NCBI GenBank assembly: GCA_905202055.1
Contig: CAJKQK010000018.1
Coordinates: 1-29,305, forward strand
Direction: 5' to 3'
DNA: 29,305 nucleotides
Source: an uncultured Oxalobacter sp.
GTDB lineage: Bacteria; Pseudomonadota; Gammaproteobacteria; Burkholderiales; Burkholderiaceae_D
Shown: positions 1 through 9,329 of the stretch, piece after piece
Numbering within the stretch: position 1 is the stretch's first letter
Layout of the letters: each line of letters opens with the position of its first letter
The notes under the pieces: generated by a model
Seen by the model: only the letters and a program-made list of their open reading frames with translations
What the model was told of the DNA's origin: nothing
The model's database searches: none
Position numbers and translations under genes: made by a program

Positions 1-803
1 ACGAGTTTATGTATTACAAGGTACTAACCTTAAAAGATAAGCTGTTGCAATTTTCTATTGGTTCCACCTTTCTTGAGTTTTCAAAAAAAGATATTGAAAA
101 ACTTCAGATTGACATACCTCAACCAGAAGAACAAACCGCCATTGCCACTGTCCTGTCCGATATGGATGCCCTGCTGGATTCTCTGGATCGTCTCATTGCC
201 AAAAAGCGTGACATCAAACAGGCTGCCATGCAGGAACTTCTGACTGGAAAAAAACGCTTGCCCGGGTTCGACGGTGAGTGGGAGGTGAAGCGGTTGGGAG
301 ATGTTTTAACTATTTGTCATGGTAAAAACCAGCGTAATGTTGAGGTTGTCGGCGGAGCTTATCCAATACTAGCCACAGGTGGTCAGATCGGAACCACGAA
401 TTATTTTCTGTACGACAAACCATCCGTTCTTATCGGACGTAAAGGAACAATTGATCGTCCTCAATATATAGCTACGCCGTTTTGGACAGTGGATACCCTT
501 TTTTATTCAGTAATAAAAGACAAAAACAGCGCAAAATTTCTTTATTATCGTTTTAATTTGGTTCATTGGATGCTTTACAATGAAGCTTCTGGCGTCCCTA
601 GTCTGAATGCCCGGACAATTGAAAATATTGAGTTTGCTATCCCAAAATCTATTGAACAAACCGCCATTGCCAAAGTCCTGTCCGATATGGATGCGGAGAT
701 AGAAGCTCTTGAAGAACGCCGTACAAAAACGCAAAATATCAAGCAGGGGATGATGCAGGAACTGCTGACGGGTAAAACAAGATTGATTGCACAGGAAGGC
801 TAG
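1..803 (+). CDS. hsdS: Type I restriction-modification specificity subunit HsdS (5' end outside window)
   Basis: This subunit gives a type I restriction enzyme its DNA specificity and bridges two HsdM and the HsdR subunits. The frame is open to the left edge, so the first target-recognition domain is mostly missing. Two conserved helical regions are visible: one begins EQTAIATVLSDMDALLDSL (nt 129 on) and ends MQELLTGKKRLPGF, and the second copy begins EQTAIAKVLSDMDAEIEAL (nt 654 on) and ends MQELLTGKTRL. Between them (about nt 280-650) lies one complete target-recognition domain. This repeat-TRD-repeat layout is the standard HsdS architecture. The two conserved regions share a 41-bp direct DNA repeat with two mismatches. 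The stop is two bases before the hsdR start, so the genes are one operon; hsdM presumably lies to the left of the window. Confidence 0.93.
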   Translation, partial: EFMYYKVLTLKDKLLQFSIGSTFLEFSKKDIEKLQIDIPQPEEQTAIATVLSDMDALLDSLDRLIAKKRDIKQAAMQELLTGKKRLPGFDGEWEVKRLGDVLTICHGKNQRNVEVVGGAYPILATGGQIGTTNYFLYDKPSVLIGRKGTIDRPQYIATPFWTVDTLFYSVIKDKNSAKFLYYRFNLVHWMLYNEASGVPSLNARTIENIEFAIPKSIEQTAIAKVLSDMDAEIEALEERRTKTQNIKQGMMQELLTGKTRLIAQEG

Positions 804-805
804 CC

Positions 806-3800
806 ATGATTAAACCGATAAGCCCGGAACGAAAGACTCAAAACCGTGTGATTGACCTGTTCCGTGATGATCTGGGTTACCAGTATCTTGGAGATTGGAC
901 TGATCGTGACAATAGTAATATTGAAGACGGTTTGCTTTCTGCCTATCTCATCTCTGCCGGTTATACCACTGTTCATGTCAGCCGCGCCCTTCATCAGCTT
1001 CGAACGGAAGCCAATAATCCCAATCGCAGCCTTTACGACAATAATAAATCGGTTTACAGCCTGCTGCGTTATGGCGTGCCTGTCAAAACGGAAGCGGGGG
1101 TTTTGACAGACACCATCTGGCTGGTTGACTGGAAAAATCCTGAAAAAAACCACTTTGCCATCGCGGAAGAGGTGACTCTGCTGGGTAATCAGGAACGAAG
1201 GCCGGATCTGGTTTTGTATCTGAACGGGATTGCGGTGGGGATGATTGAACTGAAAAACAGTTATACCTCCATCGGTAATGGTATACGCCAGTTATTGTCC
1301 AATCAGCAAAAGGAGTTTAACGAGTGGTTTTTTTCGACCGTGCAAATTGTATTTGCCGGTAATGATTCCGAGGGCTTGCGATACGGGACGATCAAGACGG
1401 AAGAAAAGTATTTTTTGCAATGGAAAGAAGACGAGGCCGATGACAGTCAGTTCAAGCTGGATAAATATCTGTTGAAAATGTGCCGCAGGGAGCGCTTGCT
1501 GGAGTTGTTTCACGATTTCACCCTGTTTGATGCCGGTGTCAGAAAACTGCCTCGTGTTCATCAGTATTTTGGGATCAGGGCTGCGCAGGATTATGTCAAC
1601 GCTTACAGGAGCGGCATTATCTGGCATACGCAGGGCAGCGGAAAAAGTATTGTGATGGTGCTGTTGGCCAAGTGGATTCTGGAAAACAAACCCCATGCCC
1701 GTGTGCTGATATTGACCGACCGTACTGAACTGGACAAGCAGATCAAAAATGTGTTCATGGATAGCGGAGAGGCGATTTACCGCACCAGCAGTGGACGCGA
1801 TTTGATGACGCAACTGGGTCAGAGCAAATCACGCCTGTTATGTTCGTTGATCCACAAGTTCGGCAAACGTGATGTTGAAAATTTTGATGCATTTATTGAG
1901 GAACTGAAAAAACAGCCGAGCCCTGCGACAGGGGAGTTGTTTGTTTTTGTGGATGAATGTCACCGTACCCAGAGTGGCAAGCTGCACAAAACCATGAAAG
2001 CCTTGTTGCCGGGGGCGGTGTTCATCGGTTTCACCGGAACGCCGTTGCTGAAAGCGGATAAAGCGACCACGCTGGAAGTCTTTGGCGATTATATCCATAC
2101 CTATAAGTTCAATGAAGGGGTGGAAGACGGCGTAGTGCTTGATCTTGTGTATGAAGCGAGGGATATCGAGCAGGCGCTGGGTTCACAGGACAAGATTGAT
2201 GCCTGGTTTGAAGCGAAAACAAAAGGCTTGAATGACTGGCAAAAGGCAGCATTGCGTGAACAATGGGGAACGATGCAAAAGGTGTTGAGCTCGCGTTCCC
2301 GTATGGGACGGGTGATTAACGATATCGTGTTTGATTTCACTGTCAAGCCGCGCCTGTCCAGCCAGAGAGGGAATGCCATTCTTGTGGCTTCCAGTATTTT
2401 CGAGGCATGCAAATATTTTGAGCTGCTTCAGGAGACCAGTCTCAAGGGCAAGTGTGCCCTGGTGACGTCCTATAATCCGAATTCACAGGATGTGACACTG
2501 GAAGAAACCGGAGCCAATACCGAAACCGAAAAGCAGTTTATTTATAATACGTACACCGCGCTGCTTCAGGATATTGCGCCTGACTCCGGCAAGAGCAAAG
2601 CGGAAACGTACGAGGATCAGGTAAAAGCCTTGTTCACAAAACAGCCAGCCAATATGAAATTGCTCGTTGTCGTGAACAAGTTGCTGACCGGGTTTGATGC
2701 ACCAACCTGTACTTATCTCTATATTGACCATACGATGCAGGATCATGGTTTGTTTCAGGCAATTTGCCGTACCAACCGGCTGGACGGTGATGACAAATCG
2801 TTTGGTTATATTGTGGATTACAAGGATTTGTTTAAAAAACTGCAAGGGGCTATTGCGGTATATACCTCGGAAATCGACGACGATTCGACAGAGGGCAATT
2901 CCGAAATTCTGATGCAAAGCCGGCTTGAAAAAGGGCGTGAACGGCTGGATGGGGCGCTGGAAGCGCTGGCCATGTTGTGTGATCCGGTTCAACCGCCCAA
3001 AAACGAGCTGGATTATATTCATTATTTTTGTGGCAATACGGAAATTCCTGAAGAGCTGAAAACAAGCGAAGTGCAACGGGTGACTTTGTATAAATCCGTG
3101 GCTGCTCTGGTCAGGGCATATGCCGGTATTTCAGACGATTTGCCACAGGCCGGTTATTCGCAAGCTGACATTGACGATATTAAATGCGACGTCAACAATT
3201 ACGTCAAATTACGCGATCTGATCAGGCACGCCAGCGGGGAAACGATTGATCTTAAAGCTTATGAAGCGGATATGCGTCATCTGATTGATACGTATATCGA
3301 AGCTTCTGAATCGCGCATCATATCGGAGTTTGGCGAAACCGGTTTGCTCGATCTGATCGTGAAAAGCGGTATTGCCGAAGCGATCAACAGTTTGCCGCAA
3401 GGTATCAAAAACAGTCATGAGGCGATTGCCGAAACGATTGCGAATAATGTACGTCGCAAAATAATGAAAGATCATCTGAGCGATCCGGCATTTTACGACA
3501 CGATGTCTGTCCTGTTAACGGAGATCCTGCATGATTTACGGGAAAAACGAATTGAGTATGAAAAGTTTCTGGCAGAAATCGCTGATCTGGCAAAACGTGT
3601 ACAGACAGGAACGGCGGCAGATATGCCGTCTGATCTGAATACGGCGGGAAAACGGGCATTGTTTAACAATTTGGGGAACAACAAGACGCTGGCCCTGAAA
3701 CTTGATGAAACTGTTCGAGTGGTCAAGCCTCATGGCTGGCGCGGTAATGTGATCAAGGAAAGGGCAATCAAGTCGGCTTTGTTGCCTTTGCTTGACAATA

Positions 3801-3859
3801 ATGCCGAAGAGGTTGAACGTATTTTTTCGATCATCTCGTTGCAGGAAGAATATTGGTGA
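806..3859 (+). CDS. hsdR: Type I restriction endonuclease subunit HsdR
   Basis: Motor and nuclease subunit of the type I restriction complex; it translocates and cuts unmodified DNA using ATP. At 1017 residues it has normal family length. The N-terminal PD-(D/E)xK nuclease is visible as RPDLVLY followed by GMIELKN (P133-D134, E148, K150). Superfamily 2 helicase motifs follow: Walker A HTQGSGKS (about 275-281), DECH box FVFVDECHRTQ (383-386) and FTGTPL soon after. Motif VI-like QAICRTNR comes later, followed by a helical C-terminal region that probably contacts the methylase core. All catalytic residues appear present. It starts two bases after hsdS stops, and its TGA overlaps the GTG of the next gene (GTGA), so translation of the three genes is likely coupled. 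Confidence 0.97.
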   Translation: MIKPISPERKTQNRVIDLFRDDLGYQYLGDWTDRDNSNIEDGLLSAYLISAGYTTVHVSRALHQLRTEANNPNRSLYDNNKSVYSLLRYGVPVKTEAGVLTDTIWLVDWKNPEKNHFAIAEEVTLLGNQERRPDLVLYLNGIAVGMIELKNSYTSIGNGIRQLLSNQQKEFNEWFFSTVQIVFAGNDSEGLRYGTIKTEEKYFLQWKEDEADDSQFKLDKYLLKMCRRERLLELFHDFTLFDAGVRKLPRVHQYFGIRAAQDYVNAYRSGIIWHTQGSGKSIVMVLLAKWILENKPHARVLILTDRTELDKQIKNVFMDSGEAIYRTSSGRDLMTQLGQSKSRLLCSLIHKFGKRDVENFDAFIEELKKQPSPATGELFVFVDECHRTQSGKLHKTMKALLPGAVFIGFTGTPLLKADKATTLEVFGDYIHTYKFNEGVEDGVVLDLVYEARDIEQALGSQDKIDAWFEAKTKGLNDWQKAALREQWGTMQKVLSSRSRMGRVINDIVFDFTVKPRLSSQRGNAILVASSIFEACKYFELLQETSLKGKCALVTSYNPNSQDVTLEETGANTETEKQFIYNTYTALLQDIAPDSGKSKAETYEDQVKALFTKQPANMKLLVVVNKLLTGFDAPTCTYLYIDHTMQDHGLFQAICRTNRLDGDDKSFGYIVDYKDLFKKLQGAIAVYTSEIDDDSTEGNSEILMQSRLEKGRERLDGALEALAMLCDPVQPPKNELDYIHYFCGNTEIPEELKTSEVQRVTLYKSVAALVRAYAGISDDLPQAGYSQADIDDIKCDVNNYVKLRDLIRHASGETIDLKAYEADMRHLIDTYIEASESRIISEFGETGLLDLIVKSGIAEAINSLPQGIKNSHEAIAETIANNVRRKIMKDHLSDPAFYDTMSVLLTEILHDLREKRIEYEKFLAEIADLAKRVQTGTAADMPSDLNTAGKRALFNNLGNNKTLALKLDETVRVVKPHGWRGNVIKERAIKSALLPLLDNNAEEVERIFSIISLQEEYW

Positions 3860-4602
3860 AATCCCGGGTACAAATCGCTGACATTGCTGTGGACGTTGTC
3901 CGAAAGGATATTAAAAACGTCCATCTCAGCGTACATCCGCCCTCTGGCAGGGTGACGCTTGCGGCACCCGCCCATATGAAGCTGGATACGCTTCGTCTCT
4001 TTTTGATTGCGAAAATGGGTTGGATTCGGACGCAGCAGAAAATATTGATCGGACAGGACAGGGAAACCCCACGGGAGTATTTGAACAGGGAAAGTCACTA
4101 TGTATGGGGTGAGCGTTATCTGATGCAGATTGTTGAGGCTGATACCTCTCCACGGATTGAGTTGAAACACCGCCGTCTGATTTTCCAGGTACGCAATAGC
4201 AGTGACAGAAGAAAAAATCAGGAAATAATGGATGGTTGGTATCGCGGGCTGATTAAGGAGGCAGTACCTTCCCTGTTGTCCAAATGGGAAAAAAGAATCG
4301 GTGTCAGGGTTAACCGGTTTTTTGTGCGTCGCATGAAAACAAAATGGGGCAGTTGTAACCCACGAGCCAAAACGATCCGCCTGAATACCGAACTGGCCAA
4401 GAAGCCCCGTGAATGTCTGGAATATATCGTGGTGCATGAGTTGGTACATATGTTGGAACCGGCTCATAATGAACGGTTTACCGGACTGATGGATCAGCAT
4501 CTGCCTAAATGGCAGTCATACAGGCAATTATTGAACAGTCTGCCCCTGCAATATGAAAGCTGGGATTATCAGGCAAACCCGCAAAGGGTATGCCAAAACT
4601 AA
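3856..4602 (+). CDS. YgjP/SprT-like zinc metallopeptidase (DUF45, M48-like) in the RM operon
   Basis: Predicted cytoplasmic zinc-dependent peptidase of the YgjP family. The C-terminal half carries the family signature: the RRMKTKWGSCNP segment (about nt 4330-4365), then VVHELVHMLEPAHNERF (nt 4429-4480), which supplies the HExxH pair and a downstream zinc-binding His. I prefer the GTG at 3856 because it overlaps the hsdR stop as GTGA and has AGGAAGA six bases upstream; a TTG at 3853 would sit too close. The product is about 248 residues. Homologues are often found beside hsdR. What it does for the restriction system is not established; cleavage of HsdR or a role in restriction alleviation are only ideas. 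No signal peptide or membrane segment is seen. Confidence 0.88.
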   Translation: MKSRVQIADIAVDVVRKDIKNVHLSVHPPSGRVTLAAPAHMKLDTLRLFLIAKMGWIRTQQKILIGQDRETPREYLNRESHYVWGERYLMQIVEADTSPRIELKHRRLIFQVRNSSDRRKNQEIMDGWYRGLIKEAVPSLLSKWEKRIGVRVNRFFVRRMKTKWGSCNPRAKTIRLNTELAKKPRECLEYIVVHELVHMLEPAHNERFTGLMDQHLPKWQSYRQLLNSLPLQYESWDYQANPQRVCQN

Positions 4603-4669
4603 ATTTCCGTGATGCTTTACAGGTAAAACTTGCTTCTTTTTTTATCCGGCAAGCCAGGAGCGTGTCGCT

Positions 4670-6208
4670 CTAACTTTTCATTTCCGTTTTTGGGTCCGGT
4701 TTTTCCGGTGTTGCCGTGCCGGTCAATTTTGCTTTCGGTTTTGCCGTGTCCCACTGCCCGCCAATGGCGGCGATTAAGGCGACACTGCTGGTGAACTGGC
4801 GTTTTTTGACGTTGTACAGGGTGTTTTCGGCAGCGATGCGGGTGTTCTGGGCGATCAGGACGTTGAGGTAACTGACGACGCCGGCCCTGTACTGGTTCAT
4901 GGTGATGGTCTCGGCCCGTTTCGCCGCATTCAACGCCGCGGTTTGCATGTCGGAGGCGTCACCGAGCATGGCCTGTGCCGCAAGGTTGTCCTCGACTTCC
5001 TGGAAGGCGGTCAGCACTTTCTGGCGGTAGGTGGCGACGGTTTCGTCATAGACGGCGATGGCCTGATCGGTTTGGGCGCTGCGCAAGCCTGCGTCGAAGA
5101 TGGACAGGGCGATTTGCGGGCCGATCGACCAGATGCGGTTGGGCACCGTGAACAGGTCGGCGAATGAGGAATTGCGGAACCCGCCGGAGGCCGAGATGGA
5201 CAGGGCCGGGAAGAAGGCGGATTTCGCCACGCCGATCAGGGCGTTGGCCTGCGCGACCTTGCGTTCGGCAGAGGCGACGTCAGGACGGCGCTGGAGCAGG
5301 GTCGAAGGCAGCCCGGCAGGAATCTGCGGCAGGTATGGATCGGCTTTCGCCATGTCGATGGTCAGGGTGGACGGGGGCTGTCCGATGGAGACGGCAATGG
5401 CGTGTTCGAGCTGGCTGCGCGCCAGTTTCATGTCGACGGTGGCGGCCTGTGCCGTTTTCAGCTGGCTTTCGGCCTGCGCCACGTCGGCGTCCGAGACGAT
5501 GCCGACCGCAAACTGGTTTTGGGTCAGCCTGAGCGATTCGGCAAGCAGGGTTTCGCTTTCTTCCAGCTGTTTGACCTGCCGGTCGGTGATGACGAGTTGC
5601 AGGTAAGCGGTCGCCATCTGTGCCTGCGAGGACAGTCTGATGGCTTCGAGCTGGGCGGCGCTGGCCTGTGCTCCGGCTTCGCCCGCTTCGACGTTGCGGC
5701 GGATGCCTCCCCAGACGTCGATTTCCCATGACAGGTTGCCGACGAAGGCGTTTTGCGTACTGGCCGAGGTGCTGGTGTTCGACTGGAATCCGCGTGTCCT
5801 GGAGGCGTCAAGCGACAGGCTCGGGAAGAGGCTGGACTGTGCCTGCCGCAGCAAGGCCTGTGCCTGCCGGTACTGGGCTTCGGCCTGCGCGATGGTCAGG
5901 TTCTGTTTGTTCAGGAGAATCATCAACCGGTCGAGTTCCGGGTCTTTGAAAACGCTCCACCACGCCCCGCGCGGGTATTCGTCTGCCGGTTTGGCCGTTT
6001 TCCAGAGGCTGTCTTCCTTGTAGGTGGCCGGTACGTCCATTGGCGGTGTGACGTAGTCGGGGCCGACGGCGCAACCGGCAAGGGTGGCGGCGCACAGGGC
6101 CATAGTCAGTGCAGGCCTGATGCGGGGAATCCGGGTGTATGCGAACAGCCTGTTGATGGTCATTCTGTTCTTCGGTATGGCGTTTTTGCTTGGCAAATCG
6201 GTTTTCAT
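4670..6208 (-). CDS. Outer-membrane efflux lipoprotein (NodT/OprM family) of the RND system
   Basis: Outer-membrane channel completing the tripartite pump encoded upstream. The N-terminus has a positively charged stretch, a hydrophobic segment and a lipobox LAGC followed by AVGPDYVTPP, the usual OprM/NodT start after lipidation. Two repeated halves follow, each with long helices rich in Ala/Gln; QRRPDVASAERKVAQANALIGVAKSAFFPALSISAS is the diagnostic central block. Length is about 512 residues, slightly long because of a Lys/Pro-rich tail. Start choice: ATG at 6208 lies 13 bases after the mdtC stop. ATG at 6163 would give a cleaner 31-residue signal, and ATG at 6241 would overlap mdtC; none has a strong ribosome-binding site. 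It is last in the operon. Confidence 0.93.
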   Translation of the reverse strand: MKTDLPSKNAIPKNRMTINRLFAYTRIPRIRPALTMALCAATLAGCAVGPDYVTPPMDVPATYKEDSLWKTAKPADEYPRGAWWSVFKDPELDRLMILLNKQNLTIAQAEAQYRQAQALLRQAQSSLFPSLSLDASRTRGFQSNTSTSASTQNAFVGNLSWEIDVWGGIRRNVEAGEAGAQASAAQLEAIRLSSQAQMATAYLQLVITDRQVKQLEESETLLAESLRLTQNQFAVGIVSDADVAQAESQLKTAQAATVDMKLARSQLEHAIAVSIGQPPSTLTIDMAKADPYLPQIPAGLPSTLLQRRPDVASAERKVAQANALIGVAKSAFFPALSISASGGFRNSSFADLFTVPNRIWSIGPQIALSIFDAGLRSAQTDQAIAVYDETVATYRQKVLTAFQEVEDNLAAQAMLGDASDMQTAALNAAKRAETITMNQYRAGVVSYLNVLIAQNTRIAAENTLYNVKKRQFTSSVALIAAIGGQWDTAKPKAKLTGTATPEKPDPKTEMKS

Positions 6209-6221
6209 AGGCGGAGTCCGG

Positions 6222-9200
6222 TCATACGGTTTTCGATGCATTCGGTTTTTTCAGCGCGCGGCGTCTGGCGGCGTGCTGGCGTATCTTGTCCAGATACAGA
6301 TAGACGATAGGTGTCGTGTACAGGGTCAGCAATTGCGACAGGATCAGGCCGCCGACGATGGATATTCCCAGCGGGATGCGCATTTCAGCCCCGTCACCGC
6401 GACCCAGCGCCAGCGGCAATGCACCGAAGAGGGCGGCCGTTGTGGTCATCATAATCGGACGGAAACGCAAAAGGCAAGCCTGAAAGATCGCGTTTTCGGG
6501 CGACAGGCCTTCCTCACGTTCGGCGACAAGGGCGAAGTCGATCATCATGATGGCGTTTTTCTTGACGATACCGATCAACAGCAGCACGCCGATCAGGGCG
6601 ATGACGGAAAACTCGCTTCCCGCAAGGATCAGGGCAAGCAATGCCCCGACACCTGCGGACGGCAGGGTGGATAAAATGGTGATCGGATGGATGAAGCTTT
6701 CATAGAGCATGCCGAGTACGATATAGACGGCGACGAGTGCGAAGAGGATCAGCCAGGGCTGGCTGCTCATGGAATCCTGAAAGGTTTTCGCGGTTCCCTG
6801 GAAGCTGCCGACGATGGAAGAGGGCAGTCCGATGTCGGAAAGGGTCTGTTCGATGGCCATCGTCGCGTCGGAGAGGGAATTTCCCGGTGGCAGGTTGAAC
6901 GAGAGGGTCGTTGAGGCGAACTGTCCCTGATGGTTGACGGAGAGCGATTCATTGACCGGTTCCCAGCGGGCGATGGCCGACAGCGGGGTCGGGCCACTCG
7001 CCGGTGTCTGGATATAGATGTTTTTCAGTGCTTCGGCGCTTTGCCAGTATTGCGGGGCGACTTCCATGACGACCTTGTACTGGTTCAGCTCGTTATAGAT
7101 GGTCGAAACCTGCCGCTGTCCGAATGCGTCGTAGAGGATTTCATCGACGGCTTTTTGCGTGAGGCCAAGCCGCGCCATCGCGTCGCGGTCGAAGACGAGC
7201 ATGGTTTGCAGGCCTTTGATTTCCTGATCGGTGTTCAGGTCGGCAAGCATCGGCAGTTTCGATAGCGCGCTGAAAACTTTAGGCGTCCATTCGCGCAGTT
7301 CGGCAAGATTGTCGCCCTGAAGCGTGTACTGGTACTGGGCATTCGCCATGCGGCCGCCCATGCGGATATCCTGAATGGATTGCAAAAAGAGGGTGGCACC
7401 GGGTTCGGAAGCAAGGTTTTTGCGCAGGCGTGCGATGACCTGATCGGCGGTATCGTCCCGCTGCGAGAGGGGTTTCAGGGCGATGAACATGCGGGCATTG
7501 TTGCGCTGGCCTCCACCGGTATAGCCTGTGACCTGATCGACACCGGGGTCTTCGCTGATTTTCCTGATGAAGGTCTGCATCTTTTTCTGCATGGCGGCAA
7601 AAGAGATGCTCTGGTCGGCGCGGATCATGCCCATGAGGCGGCCGGTATCCTGTTGCGGGAAGAAGCCTTTCGGCACGACGATGTACAGGAAAACGTTGAA
7701 GGCGACGGTGGCGATCAGGATCAGCATCATGGTGCGCCGGTGGTCGATGGCCCATTTGAGGGTGCGGCCGTAAGCCATTTGCAGGCTGGTGAACAGGTGT
7801 TCGCTGGCATGGTAGAGCCTGCCTGGCTTGTGCTTGTCTTTCGATTTCAGCCAGAGTGCGCACAGCATCGGCGTGGTCGTCAGCGAAATGGCAAGCGAGA
7901 CCAGAATCGTCGCCGACAGGGTGATGGCGAATTCACGGAAGAGCCGCCCGATGATGCCGCCCATCAACAGGATGGGGATGAAGACGGCGATCAGCGAAAT
8001 ACTGATCGACATGACGGTAAAACCCACTTCCCTTGCGCCCCGCAGGGCCGCGTCAAGGGGCTTCATGCCCCCTTCTATATGGCGCATGATGTTTTCCAGC
8101 ACGACGATGGTGTCGTCGACGACGAAGCCGGTGGCAATCGTCAGGGCCATCAGGGAGAGATTGTTCAGTGAAAAGTCCGCCAGATACATGACCGTAAACG
8201 TCCCGACGAGCGAGACAGGCACGGAAATCGCCGAAATCGCCGTCGCCCGGCCGTTCCGCAGGAACAGGAATACGACCAGAATGACGAGGGCAATCGAAAT
8301 GACCAGTGTCGTTTCGACTTCGGAGAGCGAACTGCGGATGGTCGGCGTCCTGTCCATGACGAGGTTCAGGTTGATCGCTTCGGGAATCGAGGCGCGCAAC
8401 TGGGGCATGATGTCGTTGATGCGTTCGACGGTTTCGATGATGTTGGCACCCGGCTCGCGGAAGATGATCAGCATGACGCAGGGCTGGTCACCGACCATCC
8501 CGGCATTGCGCAGGTCGCGCACGGAATCGTTGACGTCGGCGATGTCGGAGAGGCGCACGGCCCTGCCGTTTTTGTAACTGACGATCAGTGGCTGGTAATC
8601 GGCGGCTTTTCTGGCCTGGTCGTTTGCTTCGACTTTCCAGGAGTGTTCGTCATTTTGCAGGAAGCCCTTGGGCCGGTTGACGTTGGTGTTCGTGATGACG
8701 TTTCTGACGTCCTCGAGGCTGATACCGTAGTTCGACAGTTGTTGCGGATGCAGCTCGACACGCACGGCAGGCTGCGAACCGCCCCCGACGATGACATTGC
8801 CGACGCCTTCAAGCTGCATCAGTTTCTGGCCGATGATGGTGTCAGCCGCGTCGTACATCTGCCCGCGGGTCAGGGAGTCGGAGGTCATCGACAGGATCAT
8901 GATCGGCGCGTCGGCCGGGTTGACCTTGCGGTAGGTCGGGTTCGACGGCATGCCGGTCGGCAACAGCGCCCGGGCGGCGTTGATCGCGGACTGGACGTCC
9001 CGTGCGGCCCCGTCAATGTCGCGGTCGAGCTCGAACTGGAGGGCGATGCTGGTCGAGCCCAGCGTACTGGTCGAGGTGATTTCCGTGATGCCAGCAATTC
9101 GTCCGAGAGAGCGCTCGAGCGGGGTCGCGACGGTGGCCGCCATCGTTTCAGGGCTGGCACCCGGCAGGCTGGCATTGACCTGAATAGTCGGGAAATCGAC

Positions 9201-9317
9201 TTGTGGCAGCGGGGAAACGGGCAGGTATTTGAATGCCACCGCTCCGGCCAGCAGGATCGCAATGGTCAACAGGACCGTTGCAACGGGTCGCCGGATGAAG
9301 ATTTCGGAGAATGTCAT
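6222..9317 (-). CDS. mdtC: RND multidrug efflux permease, MdtC-like
   Basis: Inner-membrane proton-driven drug exporter, partner of MdtB in a heteromeric pump. The 1031 residues fit the hydrophobe/amphiphile-RND family. The N-terminus FIRRPVATVLL, the PLPQVDFPTIQV block, LERSLGRIAGITE and PTYRKVNPADAPIMIL follow E. coli MdtC as I remember it. TM4 carries the proton-relay aspartates in ATGFVVDDTIVVLEN (about residue 400). Two periplasmic porter/docking loops and the second six-helix half (LLIGIVKKNAIMMIDFAL, about 920) are intact. GGGAGAG lies six bases before the ATG, and the start is 12 bases after the mdtB stop. The paired but distinct MdtB and MdtC subunits match MdtABC and MuxABC, known for bile-salt, novobiocin and related export; the substrate here is unknown. 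Confidence 0.96.
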   Translation of the reverse strand: MTFSEIFIRRPVATVLLTIAILLAGAVAFKYLPVSPLPQVDFPTIQVNASLPGASPETMAATVATPLERSLGRIAGITEITSTSTLGSTSIALQFELDRDIDGAARDVQSAINAARALLPTGMPSNPTYRKVNPADAPIMILSMTSDSLTRGQMYDAADTIIGQKLMQLEGVGNVIVGGGSQPAVRVELHPQQLSNYGISLEDVRNVITNTNVNRPKGFLQNDEHSWKVEANDQARKAADYQPLIVSYKNGRAVRLSDIADVNDSVRDLRNAGMVGDQPCVMLIIFREPGANIIETVERINDIMPQLRASIPEAINLNLVMDRTPTIRSSLSEVETTLVISIALVILVVFLFLRNGRATAISAISVPVSLVGTFTVMYLADFSLNNLSLMALTIATGFVVDDTIVVLENIMRHIEGGMKPLDAALRGAREVGFTVMSISISLIAVFIPILLMGGIIGRLFREFAITLSATILVSLAISLTTTPMLCALWLKSKDKHKPGRLYHASEHLFTSLQMAYGRTLKWAIDHRRTMMLILIATVAFNVFLYIVVPKGFFPQQDTGRLMGMIRADQSISFAAMQKKMQTFIRKISEDPGVDQVTGYTGGGQRNNARMFIALKPLSQRDDTADQVIARLRKNLASEPGATLFLQSIQDIRMGGRMANAQYQYTLQGDNLAELREWTPKVFSALSKLPMLADLNTDQEIKGLQTMLVFDRDAMARLGLTQKAVDEILYDAFGQRQVSTIYNELNQYKVVMEVAPQYWQSAEALKNIYIQTPASGPTPLSAIARWEPVNESLSVNHQGQFASTTLSFNLPPGNSLSDATMAIEQTLSDIGLPSSIVGSFQGTAKTFQDSMSSQPWLILFALVAVYIVLGMLYESFIHPITILSTLPSAGVGALLALILAGSEFSVIALIGVLLLIGIVKKNAIMMIDFALVAEREEGLSPENAIFQACLLRFRPIMMTTTAALFGALPLALGRGDGAEMRIPLGISIVGGLILSQLLTLYTTPIVYLYLDKIRQHAARRRALKKPNASKTV

Positions 9318-9329
9318 CGGACTCTCCCG

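Noticed and set aside
4658..4670. GAGCG-TGT-CGCTC hairpin between the convergent metallopeptidase and efflux lipoprotein genes
   Set aside because: Only five base pairs and a poor T-run on either strand; too weak to call a terminator.
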